A DNA stretch of 64,000 bases, taken from Caulochytrium protostelioides. Taxonomy: Eukaryota > Chytridiomycota > Caulochytriomycetes > Caulochytriales > Caulochytriaceae. Position numbers and translations under genes: made by a program. This document shows, one piece after another, positions 19,600 through 29,946 of the stretch. The notes under the pieces are model-generated. The model was not told the origin of the DNA and did no database searches. It saw nothing but the letters and a program-made list of their open reading frames with translations. The stretch's first letter is position 1; the number at the start of each line of letters is the position of its first letter. The stretch spans positions 30,786-94,785 of the forward strand of contig ML014174.1 of the NCBI GenBank assembly GCA_003615045.1. Direction: 5' to 3'.

Positions 19600-21018
19600 A
19601 TGGCGGCTGCTAACGAAGGCGCTGACAACGCGCTGTTGCAAGGCGGCCCGCGGTATCCGGACGCGCCGCTGCGCCACCAGCAGGTGAGCGGCATCATCGA
19701 GAGCGCGAGCGCTGGGACGATCGGGTCGGCACCCGACACGCCGCGGCGCCGTCGCCGCTCAATCAGCAACACGCCGGCGCGCGTGCTGAAGCCCTTCGAC
19801 CGTGGCGAGATCAAGGTGCTCTTGCTCGAGGGCGTCGCCGAGACCGGCGTGGAGCTGCTCACGAAGGCCGGGTACCAGGTCGAGTATCACGTGAAGGCGC
19901 TGCCCGTGGAGCAGCTGATCGAGAAGATCGCGCACGTGCACGTCGTCGGGATCCGGTCCAAGACGCAGCTCACGGCCGAGGTGCTGCAGCACGCCAAGAA
20001 GCTCCAGGCGATCGGATGCTTCTGCATCGGCACGAACCAGGTCGACCTCGACTATGCGGCTCAGAAGGGCATCTGCGTCTTCAACAGCCCCTTCAGCAAC
20101 AGCCGCAGTGTTGCGGAGCTCGTGATGGCCGAGGTTGTCTGTCTCGCGCGCCAGATCGCCGACCGCGTCCGTGAGATGCATGACGGCAACTGGCAGAAGA
20201 AGAGTGCCGGGTGCCGCGAGATCCGCAGCAAGACCCTCGGCATTGTCGGGTACGGTCACATCGGCACGCAGCTGTCCGTGATGGCCGACGCGATGGGCAT
20301 GAAAGTCATTTTCTTCGATGTGCTCCAGATCATGCCGCTCGGCACGGCGCAGCCCATGGACACGCTGGACGAAGTCCTCGAGCAGGCCGATTTTGTGACG
20401 CTGCACGTGCCCGACACACCCGAGACGCGCAATATGATCACGCGCGAGGAGCTCATGCGCATGAAGAAGGGCGCTTACCTCATCAACGCGAGCCGCGGCA
20501 CCGTCGTCGACATCGAGGCGCTCGCCGAGGCCCTGCGTAGCGGCCATCTCGCGGGCGCCGCGGTGGACGTGTACCCCTCGGAGCCGCTGGCCAACGGCGC
20601 CGGGTGGGAGAACCCGCTGCGCGGGTGCCCCAACACGATTCTCACGCCGCACATCGGCGGCAGCACCGAGGAGGCGCAATACGCGATCGGTGTCGAGGTC
20701 GGCGCCGCGCTCACCAAGTTCGTCAACACGGGCTGCACCCTCAACGCGGTCAACTTCCCGGAGACCGATCTGCGGCCGTCGACGACGACTGTCGAGACCG
20801 CCCGCATCATCAACTGCCACCGCAACGTGCCCGGCGTGTTGAAGCAAATCAACAAGATCCTCTCGGACTACAACATCGAGAAACAGATTAGTGACTCCAA
20901 CGGCGCCGTCGCTTACTTCATGGCCGACGTCGTCATCCCGAACGACAAGACCCTCGCCCAACTCTACATGTCGCTGAGCAAGATCGACGAGGCCATCAAC
21001 ACGCGCATCCTATACTAG
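19600..21018 (+). CDS. SER3: D-3-phosphoglycerate dehydrogenase
   Basis: Catalyses the NAD-dependent oxidation of 3-phosphoglycerate to 3-phosphohydroxypyruvate, the first step of serine synthesis; cytosolic. Intronless, 472 residues, matching the fungal SER3/SER33 length. Residues 1-60 are a Ser/Ala-rich extension typical of the fungal form. The substrate domain has VVGIRSKTQLT. The nucleotide-binding domain has GIVGYGHIGTQ near residue 212, and the catalytic Arg/Glu/His context is seen in INASRGTVVD, LHVPDTPETRNMI and TPHIGGSTEEAQ. The last ~70 residues (RNVPGVLKQINKILSDYNI) form the ACT-like serine-sensing domain. The ATG at 19600 is the first in the frame. Confidence 0.96.
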   Translation: MAAANEGADNALLQGGPRYPDAPLRHQQVSGIIESASAGTIGSAPDTPRRRRRSISNTPARVLKPFDRGEIKVLLLEGVAETGVELLTKAGYQVEYHVKALPVEQLIEKIAHVHVVGIRSKTQLTAEVLQHAKKLQAIGCFCIGTNQVDLDYAAQKGICVFNSPFSNSRSVAELVMAEVVCLARQIADRVREMHDGNWQKKSAGCREIRSKTLGIVGYGHIGTQLSVMADAMGMKVIFFDVLQIMPLGTAQPMDTLDEVLEQADFVTLHVPDTPETRNMITREELMRMKKGAYLINASRGTVVDIEALAEALRSGHLAGAAVDVYPSEPLANGAGWENPLRGCPNTILTPHIGGSTEEAQYAIGVEVGAALTKFVNTGCTLNAVNFPETDLRPSTTTVETARIINCHRNVPGVLKQINKILSDYNIEKQISDSNGAVAYFMADVVIPNDKTLAQLYMSLSKIDEAINTRILY

Positions 21019-21875
21019 AGCGACGGGCGCGAGGTTTGGCAAGGCCATGGCCACGGTTATGTCCTTTTTTTCCCCCCCGATGGACTCCGATTCCATCCAG
21101 GGCTGTGCCCAGGATGCTGATGATTCAATGATAATGAATTTTGATCACGATGATCAAGGGATGGGCGAGTATGCCTCGAACGGAAACGAGGGATGGGTAT
21201 AACGGCATTGTGACCTGATGGAGGTATCATGCAGACCGTCACGTCAGCGGGACAGGGTGCACCGATGGAAGGGAAGACGAAACCACGCGCAGCGGCCTCC
21301 AGCGGTGAGCGGCGACGGGGGACGGCGGGGGATCATCCGGCCAATCGATGGCGTGGTGGGGTCGCTGCCGCCCGTGGCGCCACAACGCCCCGACGAAGCG
21401 CAAAAGGGCGGAGAAGGCCATTTCAGCGCTCGCCTTCCTTGCGTACCGCGACCAACGCGGGAGATCGCGTGGTCGTGAAGACGTGTGTCGGAGTATCATC
21501 ACGTATGGCAACTTATTGTAGGGCCCTGGGCGCTTTTGGCCTGGTCGCATCCTGACTTGACAGGCTCTGCGCGATACGTTTCGCTTTCGTGCACCTTTTT
21601 TGCCGCTTCGGCCCGACATACACGCACGCACACCACGGTTTCCGCCCTGCAGCCCTCCGACCAGGCCTCCTAAGAGCGCTGGCTCGCATGGTCTCCACGA
21701 CGACGAATAACGAGACGGCTGTAGTTTCCCGAGACCTCATTGAGTCGACCGTCGCCGCTTTCCCCCGGTCCCGCGGGACGCTTCGGTCGTGAGCGCCGTC
21801 GGGCCGTCGCCGTTTGGACGGGGCCACGTGGCAGCCCCCAGTGCCTTGCCGCGCGAGCTCACCGCGCGAATCGCG
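21019..21875. other. Intergenic between SER3 and TFB1
   Basis: About 0.86 kb. The first ~180 bases are AT-richer and contain overlapping TGATCA palindromes (about 21138-21160), probably the 3' end of SER3. The TFB1 frame is open upstream to 21789 without an ATG. Nothing else recognised. Confidence 0.5.
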
Positions 21876-24137
21876 ATGGCTGGGGCTTCGCCGGTCAGGA
21901 CGGCCGCCGAGCCGTCGTCGTCGCTGCCGTCTGCCGCGCCCGCGCCCGGCCCATCGATCGCCGACGCGGCGACCCTGCGGGTGCCGACGCAGTTCAAGAG
22001 GCACCCGGGCCATCTCCTCGTGACGGCGACGGAGCTGCTGTGGCAGGCCGAGGTCTCGCGGACCCCCGACTACCGCCTGCCGCTGGTAGCGATCGAGCGT
22101 CAGCAGGTCAGCAAGGAGGGCAGCGCGCATGTCAACCTCAAGATCGTGCCGCGGGCTTCGTCGGCGGCCGCCGGCGAGGCGGACAGCGCGCGCGCCGCGG
22201 CCGCGGCGGGGCTCGTGTTCCGGTTCACGGGCGACACGCCTGCCGCGGCGCTGGCGAACCGCGACGCTGTCGTGAAGACCATCGCCACGGCGCTGCTGAA
22301 GGCGCGGTCTCCCAGCGGCAACGCTGCGGCGAGTGCGGGGCCGCGCGGCACGACGCGCCTGCCGCTGCCGCCGCCGCCGCCGCCCGAGAAGGTGCTGTCC
22401 GAGGAAGAGATTCAGATCCGGATGGCGCTGCTCGCGTCCAATCCGCATCTGCGGCAGCTGCACAACGACCTCGTCCAGTCGGGGCTGGTGTCAGAAGAAG
22501 AGTTCTGGCAGGGCCGCGGCGACTTGTTGGAGCAGCAGATGTGGCTGAACCGGCAAGCGAAGGGGCTGACAAGCAAGACGCTGGCGGAGATCCGGCCCGA
22601 GGCCTCGGAGAGCTCCGAGCTGCGGTTCACCCTCACGCCCGAGATCATTCATGCGATCTTCCTGGCACACCCGCTGGTCCACTCGGCGTACTTGTCGACG
22701 GTGCCCGATAAGCTCTCGCAGAAGGAGTTCTGGACGCAGTACTTCCAGTCGCGCTACTTCCACCGCCAGCGCACGCTGGGGCTCAACAAGCATGCTGACG
22801 GCCCGACGGGCCGCATGACCCAGTTCGATCAGTACCTTAAGCTGGAAGAAGAGCGGGCCCAGGAGCAGGCGCTTGCGAACGGCGGCGAGGCGAAGCAGCG
22901 CCAGCAGGAAGCGGACGATTTCAATGTGTTCCAGCTGCTCGATCTCTCGACGACCAAGGAAGACCACATGAACACGATGACGCGGCCCGACTTTACCATG
23001 ATTCCGGGCCGCGACAAGAAGAGTCTGTCGCTGATCCGACGCTTCAACCACCACTCGGAGATCGTGCTTTCGAACGGCGTCGGCTCTTCGGTCGGCCCGC
23101 CCGTCGGCGTCCAGTCGGGCCGCAGGAAGGAGGGCTCCGCCACGGGCATCATCAGCGCCGAGGAGCGCTCGCGACGCTTTATGGACGAAACCACCCTCGA
23201 GGACCTCTCGCAGCCGAAGCCAAGCCACTTTATGCCGCTCAACATCGACGACCCGAGCCGCTACTTCTCGCAGCTCCAGAACGCAGCTCAAGCAGGCAAC
23301 CGCAGCGCGGCGCAGAATGGCGATGCCGCCGCCGCCGCCGCCGATGCCGGTGGTGCCGAGGCGGCGGCCGCCGAGGACTGGTTGCTCGACGTTCCGCCCG
23401 AGAAACGCGCCAAGATCGTGAAGGCCTTCTGGGAAGACCACTACGAGACGCTGCCGTGCCGCCCGGGGCTGCCACTCGAGTCGCTGCTGATCTCGACGCA
23501 GATGACCGAAGAGGCGCGCGAAGCGTTGCGCCGCGGCCGCGAGCGGCAGGACCGCCGACTTGCGCGGATCCCGCCGGGCGCTCCCGCGTACATCCGCAAG
23601 ACGAACGCCGCGGCCATCTCCGCGCTGGGCGGCGGCTACAACACGTTCCGCTTCCAGACCAAAGAAGCCCGCGCGGCGGCCAGCGCCGCAGCCGCTGCTG
23701 CGGCCGTCGCGCCACCGGGAGCGGATGCGGCCGACGCCAAGGAGCCGCGACCGTCGAACCCGGAGATCCTGACGTCGACGCACGTCAAGAACATCAAGCA
23801 TTTCCACAACTCGGTGCAGGAGATTCTGCGACATTTCTACCCGCTGGTGCTGGCGAAGCGGACGCGGGCCGACGTGAGCCATGCGGCGGACGCAGACGGC
23901 GTGACGCGTGACAACGCGAAGGCGCAGCCCGAAGTCGAGAGCGAGGCGGCTGCGGCGAAGCGGCTGCGGCTGACGACGATGCTGGAGAACCTGCGGCGCG
24001 ACATGAAGGCCTTCTGCGAAACCGGCCCCACGGCGGGCGAAGAGCTGCTAGAGCCTGCGATGGCGAGTGTCGAGCGCGCGCTGCAGACCGTGGCTGGGAC
24101 CGTAGCCGGCTCTGCGGAAACCTCGTCGTTGCCATGA
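21876..24137 (+). CDS. TFB1: TFIIH subunit TFB1/p62
   Basis: Core TFIIH subunit needed for transcription initiation and nucleotide excision repair; it docks other factors through its PH domain. Intronless; 753 residues from the ATG at 21876 (longer than yeast, 642). The N-terminal PH domain covers about 33-140 (QFKRHPGHLLVTATELLWQA, then YRLPLVAIERQQVSKEG). Two BSD domains follow with the paired aromatic signature: EEEFWQGR in the first (about 165-215) and QKEFWTQYFQSRYFHR in the second (about 245-300). A conserved middle segment has FNVFQLLDLS and TRPDFTMIPGRDKKSLSLIRRFN. The C-terminal third holds helices around NIKHFHNSVQEILRHFYPLV. The extra length is mostly Ala-rich linkers. Confidence 0.93.
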   Translation: MAGASPVRTAAEPSSSLPSAAPAPGPSIADAATLRVPTQFKRHPGHLLVTATELLWQAEVSRTPDYRLPLVAIERQQVSKEGSAHVNLKIVPRASSAAAGEADSARAAAAAGLVFRFTGDTPAAALANRDAVVKTIATALLKARSPSGNAAASAGPRGTTRLPLPPPPPPEKVLSEEEIQIRMALLASNPHLRQLHNDLVQSGLVSEEEFWQGRGDLLEQQMWLNRQAKGLTSKTLAEIRPEASESSELRFTLTPEIIHAIFLAHPLVHSAYLSTVPDKLSQKEFWTQYFQSRYFHRQRTLGLNKHADGPTGRMTQFDQYLKLEEERAQEQALANGGEAKQRQQEADDFNVFQLLDLSTTKEDHMNTMTRPDFTMIPGRDKKSLSLIRRFNHHSEIVLSNGVGSSVGPPVGVQSGRRKEGSATGIISAEERSRRFMDETTLEDLSQPKPSHFMPLNIDDPSRYFSQLQNAAQAGNRSAAQNGDAAAAAADAGGAEAAAAEDWLLDVPPEKRAKIVKAFWEDHYETLPCRPGLPLESLLISTQMTEEAREALRRGRERQDRRLARIPPGAPAYIRKTNAAAISALGGGYNTFRFQTKEARAAASAAAAAAAVAPPGADAADAKEPRPSNPEILTSTHVKNIKHFHNSVQEILRHFYPLVLAKRTRADVSHAADADGVTRDNAKAQPEVESEAAAAKRLRLTTMLENLRRDMKAFCETGPTAGEELLEPAMASVERALQTVAGTVAGSAETSSLP

Positions 24138-24380
24138 TGTTTGGCTTGAAGAAAACGCACGTCACATTATGTTGCAGGATGCCAAGAGAGAGGGGGAGAG
24201 TGCCAAACAGTAGCAATTAAACAAAACCGTTGAGAGCGGGGGGCCCTTGGTTGAAAGAACCGCCCGCCAACGAAACAAGAAAACAAGAAACAGATGGGGT
24301 GGAGTATGAAATGGAATCAGGGCGAATGTATCAATACATCATCAGAAGAGTCTGGAAGGTCCGGAGGGTCTCATTGGTCC
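24138..24380. other. Convergent 3' region of TFB1 and eIF4E-A
   Basis: Short gap of 243 bases holding the 3' ends of both genes. It is A-rich in places. No further feature seen. Confidence 0.5.
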
Positions 24381-25196
24381 CTAGACCGTGTAGAGGGCCC
24401 GCTCCTTGTGCGAGGTGACCATGTGGCCCTTGTAGGCCAGCGCACCGGCTTCGCACTGGAGCAGCTCGCGGAGCTGCTGGCCAAGCGACTCCTGGGCCTC
24501 CTGATCGGAGGCGGTCTTTGTCCAGAGCGACAAGCGGTTCTGCATGCGGCGCGCAGCGAAGATAATGCCGCAAATCTCGTCGTGGCGCTGGAAGCTGGCG
24601 CCGATCATGGCGAGCAGGGTGTTGAGGAAGAGGTCGTCCTGGTGCGGCAGGCGCGCAGGGAATTGGATCGTCCATGCACCACCGTTCGAGTTGTACGTGT
24701 CCTCCCACTCAGGCTTCACGCCTTCCTTGAAGAAGTAATACGACGAGCCCATCTCGAGATCGCGCACCGGCAGGATGTTGTTGTACGCACTAGGTATGGA
24801 GACGCGTCGTCAGGAAGACGTTATGATACCCGAGACCAAGCATGAAGAGAAAATAAAAAAGACATGATCATTAGCACACCAGAACACTTGAGCGTGAGCA
24901 CGGGGGATCGGCACAGGGCAGTGGGACGACGACACGAGCCCGTCGGCCGCCGATCGGGGACCCGAGTCGTATAAGAACCGGCGGCCTGGCGAGAATCGAA
25001 CTCGCTGGCCTCTGGGACCATTGTTTGACTTGACTTACCCCCAGAAATCCTCGACCGTCGAGACGGTCAAGAGCGCCGTCAGGGCCTGGGTCCAGCTGGC
25101 CTGGTTGGTGCCGGGGCCCGTGTACCACAGGGTCCAGCTGCACTGGAGCGGATGCTTCCCGCCCTGCGCCGCGGCCGCATTGGCGGAATGCGCCAT
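24381..25196 (-). CDS. Translation initiation factor eIF4E, paralogue A
   Basis: Binds the mRNA 5' cap and recruits eIF4G. Two exons, 25039-25196 and 24381-24789, spliced at GTAAGT...CCTAG (249-base intron, phase 2), giving FWGAYNNILPVRDLEMGSS; 188 residues. The cap-binding tryptophans have clear equivalents: ASW (human W56), VEDFW (W73), PEWED (W102-E103) and LWTKTA (W166). The N-terminus before HPLQCSWTLWYTG is very short. A second eIF4E gene 2 kb upstream on the same strand has the same intron position, so this is a tandem duplicate. The start is the first ATG; the leader encodes no other in-frame Met. Confidence 0.95.
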
Positions 25197-26545
25197 CTTG
25201 GTCTTCGTGAAGCGTGAGCGCTGGCGGAACAGGGGATGATCGGAGGTCGAGCGGAACCGGTGAGCGCGGCGCGGCAGTCTAAGCGGGGCGCGTCGCAGCC
25301 GTGTTAGCCGTGTGCAGGGTTAGCCGCGGGGTGGTTTTCCTTATGATAGCGTCACCGAAAGGGGTGCAGGGACAGTATCACCATAGAAGCATGGAAGCGT
25401 GAGAACACGTGGTCCCCGGGAACCCAGGTCGGTGTCGACCCACGCCTTCGGCAGCTCGCTAGGCGAACTGCTGGCGCCCACCGTGTTCAGCACACCGTCG
25501 GCGCGCGCAGGTGCGGGTGCGAGTGCGGATGCGGGTGCGCCGTCCCGCCTGCCCGTGGACCACCGCCGCCGCCTCCGCCGGTCGGCGCTCGCCCGAAGGC
25601 TCTTCTATCTTTTCTGCCGCGACGGCGGCCTTACACGGCTGCGCATGAGACAAGGGATCCGCAAGCCCGCGGGTCCTAGCGGTTCGCCGGCCGCCGCCAC
25701 CCGTTGCCCCAGCTGCGGCGGGCGCGCGAGGCGTGGCCGCCACCGCATGCTCGTGTTGTGTGTTTTCTTTTTTATTGATCGATTTATTTCTTTTACGGCA
25801 GCCGACGATGAGTCAGTGGGTCCCCCGCCGCCGCCGCTGGATCAGACGGTCAAGGCCGCCGGGGATGGGTCGGTCGGAGCGCGTTCGCCAACCTCAACGT
25901 GGGTCGAGGCCCTACGCGTGGAGCGGCGGCCGCCACCGCGCGCGCGCCTGTGAGGACGGCGGGGTCTGTAGGGTTTGTGGGGTCTGTAGGGCTGGTGGAA
26001 AGGAACTACCGGACCACCCGGAATGTGATTCTCATGTGGCGCGCTACACCCATCCAGGGTTCTGACCGGGTCGCCGCGAAGGCCGATCACGTCTATCAAG
26101 AAAAATACGGTCGTATAATAATAGAGGGCGTCGCGCTGAAAACAACAGACAGTCGCGACCGAACCGAAGGAGTCGTACATGGGAGAGAGAGCGAGAGAGT
26201 GAGCAGGAAGGAAGGCAGATGAAGCAAGAGAGGCGGAGGCGGAGGAAGATGAACGAGGCGAGAACAGGACGAAGCGGGAGCGCGATCAGCTTCGACGCGA
26301 GCCGACGCGAGCCGACGCGATGCGCGGAGCGAGGCGACCGATAGATGGCGCCTCACCAGAGTAATAAAAAACAAAACAAAAAAGAAATGATTGACGACGG
26401 TCACGACCGTTACGACGGCCAGCGCTCCATCTCTAGCGCGTCGGCCTCTCGAGGGTCAAGGGCGGCGGGCGGACGACGCGGCGGTATAAAGGAGAGAGGG
26501 GAATCGCGAGCAGGCGGAGAGAAGGAGCCAAGGGACGGAGGCACC
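25197..26545. other. Intergenic between the two eIF4E genes
   Basis: About 1.35 kb: the 5' flank of eIF4E-A and 3' flank of eIF4E-B. It contains purine-rich tracts around 26180-26275 and a GCGAGCCGAC repeat of about three copies near 26295. No convincing gene on either strand. Confidence 0.5.
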
Positions 26546-27520
26546 TTAAACCTTGTAGGAATAGCTCTTGCCGCTCTGGGTGGAGTTCTGGTGGTTCTTG
26601 AACGAGATCTCGGAGCACCCGAGCAGCTCGCGAAGCTGGGTACCCAGGGACTCCTGGGCCTCCTTGTCGGAGGCGGTTTTTGTCCAGACCGAGATACGGT
26701 TGTGGACACGGCGGGCCGCGAAGATGATGCCGCAGATCTCGTCGTGGCGCTGGAAGCAGGAGCCAATCGTCGCGAGCAGCGTGTTAAGGAACAGGTCGTC
26801 CTGCGAGCGCTGCGGCTGCATGATCTGGATCACCCAGGCACCACCCGAGGTGTTATGCGGGTCCTCCCACTCCGGCTTCACGCCCTCGCGGAAAAAGTAG
26901 TACGATGAGCCCGTCTCCAGCTGCTGCACCGGGACGAGGTTGTTGTAAGCACTGGCATCCATCAAAGCAGAGAAAGAAAGCAGAGCAGGGAAGGTGAGTC
27001 TCTGCATCGATGTTTGTCGGTGTTCAGCGATGGATGCGATGACGACCCCTTCTCATGGCGAGTAGCCGTGATGGGACCATCGTTGACTATCGATACAGCA
27101 ACGTTTCGTTTCCATTCTCATTCGTTTTCGTTCTCAAGACGACCTCGATGCCGATGCCGATGATGTGTGCCGTGACCGCATGGGAGGCATGGTCCGTGGA
27201 CTAAGCCCCCCAGGCTGGGCTGTTATGCGATGGAGGTGCCACGTAGACCATGCCTGTGGCGGACACAGGGTGCAGGACATCGGCAACAGACGCGGTTCGT
27301 CGATGCCGATGCCGATGCCTCGGAAGAGTGCTTACCCCCAGAAGTCCTCGACGGTCGAGACGGTAGTGAGGACGGTGAGCTGCTGGCTCCAGCTATCCTG
27401 GGTGGTGCCGGTGCCCGTGTACCAGAGCGTCCAGCTGGACTGGAGCGGGTGCTTGGCGTTGAAGTTTTCGGGGTCGTTGAGGACCGTGATGAGCTTGTCG
27501 CTCGACGTGGCGGAAGCCAT
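26546..27520 (-). CDS. Translation initiation factor eIF4E, paralogue B
   Basis: Second cap-binding protein in tandem with paralogue A. Exons 27336-27520 and 26546-26951 are spliced at GTAAGC...GCCAG (384-base intron, phase 2); 196 residues. The junction reads VEDFWG then AYNNLVPVQQLETGSSYYFF. Cap-contact tryptophans are present: DSW, VEDFW, PEWED and VWTKTA. It differs from A by a slightly longer N-terminus (NDPENFNAKHPLQSSW) and a C-terminus ending in SGKSYSYKV. The TVEDFW/intron/YNN position and phase are identical in both copies. Both look intact, so both could be functional, perhaps with different expression or cap preference. Confidence 0.95.
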
Positions 27521-28539
27521 GGTGACGAGCGGGAAAAGGGGCGGGGGGTTTGCGGGCGAAACGGGGCAATCTGCGGGACAACGGAGCGGGTCGGTCGCTC
27601 AGGTATGCAGCAGGTATGCAGCACACGGGATAGCAGAAATCACGTCTCCCGTAGTACCGGAAAGAAAAATGCAGTGCAGAACGAGTGCTTTAACAGGCTA
27701 GCGCGGATATTGAGACGTGACACCGAGCAGATGTAGCGGTGGGCGGGGGAATCAGAGAGAACGGCCGACGTCTCTCGTATGACGCTTCGCAACAACACGA
27801 GCTGCGGGGAGACGGGGAGGCGGAGAGACAGGGCGTCAGCGTGGCCAACACGAACAGTCGGCGATGTGTCATCTGGCCTTGCCGTCGACATGCGCCATGC
27901 GCGGGCGGCAGGGTATCCTTCTGAGGGGCACGCGACGGCGGCCGACGAAGGCCGTCGTTTGGCTGACGCCCTGTCGCGGCGTCGTGCCACTCCATACCAT
28001 GCGTCTTGCGTGGCCCGTACCGAATGGCTTTGCGGCGTCGACGCAGGAGGCAGGATACACCCGCCGGCGCCGTGCTTGGCTGGCGGAGGGCGGCGGCCGT
28101 GAACGACCCGAGGTCGGGCCCAGCCGGCGGGGACGGGGGCGGCGGCGTGGTCCGTGAGCGAGATGGCGGGCGTCCTATCGAAAACAAGAAAAAAGAAAGA
28201 GTGCGAGTGGTCAACGCCATCTCACAATTGTGGCGGCGCGCGGGCCCTCGGCACTCCGCACGAGGCATCGGCACGCGCATGCACGCGCATCACGATTCGC
28301 GTCAGCATGAGACATTCGCTGGTCATGTATAATGCCGATGGTCTCATATTGGTATCATCACTCCAGCATGCATCGGCCCGCGATGGCGGGCTCGACCACG
28401 ACCGATACGTGCGTGCCACCATTCATCTCCGAAAGAAACTCCGAAGGAAAGCACTCAATTAGATAAAAAAGGATTTAAGGTGCACGCCAACCAGCGAGCC
28501 AGCAGGGAGGTTCGATCGTCCGATCGTTCGATCATCCAA
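27521..28539. other. Intergenic between eIF4E-B and YTM1
   Basis: About 1 kb: the 5' flank of eIF4E-B and the 3' flank of YTM1. Frames present on both strands are short and overlapping. A palindromic CGATCG-rich run lies at 28512-28533. Nothing else recognised. Confidence 0.5.
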
Positions 28540-29946
28540 CTAGGCCAGAGTCACGTCATGCGGGTAGAGGTGGAGGCAGCCGATGTCGCCGGCCGAGTAA
28601 ATGTGCCCCTGCTTCCAGTCGAGGGCGAGCAGCTTCTCCATCTTGGGGACCTTCAGGCTGAACAGCGGCTCTTTCAAACGTGTATCCCAGAGCTTGCTGA
28701 CGCCGTCATAGCAGCAGGACGCCAGGTGGTGGACGTCACCGCGACTCGGGCTCCATGCCAAGTCTGACACGAAACTCATGTGACCCGAGAGCACGATGGT
28801 CTCGGCGCTCACGTCGTTCAGACGACCCCACACGCGCACCTGGCGGTCGGTATGGCCCGTGGCGACGCGCCCGTCGTACGGGTTGATGGCCATCGAGACG
28901 ACCGACGCCGGCATCGGAATCGTGCAGCGCACGGCCTCTGTCGCCACGTCCCACACGCGGATCGTGCTGTCCCACCCCGCGCTGTACAGCAGGGTCTCGC
29001 CGTTGGGCAGCGTCGCGAACGCAAGCGCCGTCACGCGGTCGGAGTGGCCCGCGAGCGTCATCTTGCTGAGTTTCGTGCGGCGCTGCTGCTGCTGCGCGGC
29101 GGCGGCCGTCCGCGATTTCTTGGACCGTTTGGCGGCGCGGTCGGCGTCGGCGTCCACCGGCGCGCAGCCGGCGTCGTGCGCCGAGACATCAAAGATCTCG
29201 ATCTGGCCGCGGGTGTCGCTCACTGCGAGCAGCTGAAGGGCGCGGCTCGCCGCCAGGCAGGTCACGCCGTGCGCCAGAGTCGCCGTCGCGTAGCACTGCA
29301 TAGCGTCCGCCACCGTGCCCGTCGCATCCGGGTCGAGCAGCATGCCCGTCTGGCCGGCCCAGAAGGCGACCTGGCCGCCGTTGTCGGCCGAGTAGAAGTC
29401 GAGCGTCTCGCGATCGTCATGGGCATCCGTGAGGCCGTCGAGCCAGGCGACTGCCGAGAGGGCGTACGAGGCGTGAACCTCGGCCTGGGCGGTGCGGACG
29501 GTGCCGCTGCGGCCGCGGCAGACGGCGAGCTCGCCGTTGGCGCAGCCGGTGAGCACGAGCGGGACATGCGGGTGCGCGCGGACCGCGGTGATCCAGTCCG
29601 GCTGCTGAGGACCCTCGGACCGTGTTGGCGGCAGCACCGACGGGAAGTATTCGAGCTTCAGAACCGTCTCGGCGTTCAAATTTTGCGAGGCCAAGTAGTG
29701 TTTCAAGGAGGTGCGAATCAGGGTGCCGCTCTCGGACGAAACAAAATCGAAGGGGACTGGGTTGGTCTCGCGCTCGAGCAGGTGGTTGATCAGCGAGGAC
29801 AGCGACATGCGCTTGAACGAGAGCGGGACGAGCAGGTTGGCCGCGGACACCGCATACTCGGGGCGCCGGGAAATCAACTGGACCTGAATTTGGGAATCAT
29901 CGTCCACGGGCGCGATCGGCGCCGCGGGCGTCGTGTCCGGAACCAT
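28540..29946 (-). CDS. YTM1: Ribosome biogenesis protein YTM1/WDR12
   Basis: Member of the Nop7-Erb1-Ytm1 (PeBoW) complex that matures the 60S subunit in the nucleolus; its NLE domain is pulled by the AAA ATPase Rea1. Intronless, 468 residues from the ATG at 29946, close to yeast (460). The NLE domain is at about residues 18-95 (IQVQLISRRPEYAVSAANLL, then LSSLINHLLE and SLKHYLASQNL). The WD40 propeller follows, with blades such as GHSDRVTALAF, SAGWDSTIRVWDV, TGHTDRQVRVWG and CCYDGVSKLWDTR. A basic insertion (AAKRSKKSRT) sits in the middle of the propeller. The frame extends upstream, but MVPDTT is the likely start. Confidence 0.95.
   Translation of the reverse strand: MVPDTTPAAPIAPVDDDSQIQVQLISRRPEYAVSAANLLVPLSFKRMSLSSLINHLLERETNPVPFDFVSSESGTLIRTSLKHYLASQNLNAETVLKLEYFPSVLPPTRSEGPQQPDWITAVRAHPHVPLVLTGCANGELAVCRGRSGTVRTAQAEVHASYALSAVAWLDGLTDAHDDRETLDFYSADNGGQVAFWAGQTGMLLDPDATGTVADAMQCYATATLAHGVTCLAASRALQLLAVSDTRGQIEIFDVSAHDAGCAPVDADADRAAKRSKKSRTAAAAQQQQRRTKLSKMTLAGHSDRVTALAFATLPNGETLLYSAGWDSTIRVWDVATEAVRCTIPMPASVVSMAINPYDGRVATGHTDRQVRVWGRLNDVSAETIVLSGHMSFVSDLAWSPSRGDVHHLASCCYDGVSKLWDTRLKEPLFSLKVPKMEKLLALDWKQGHIYSAGDIGCLHLYPHDVTLA

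Noticed and set aside
24965-25010. tRNA gene on the minus strand inside the eIF4E-A intron
   Set aside because: Only a T-arm-like hairpin is present; no matching acceptor, D or anticodon arms could be found.
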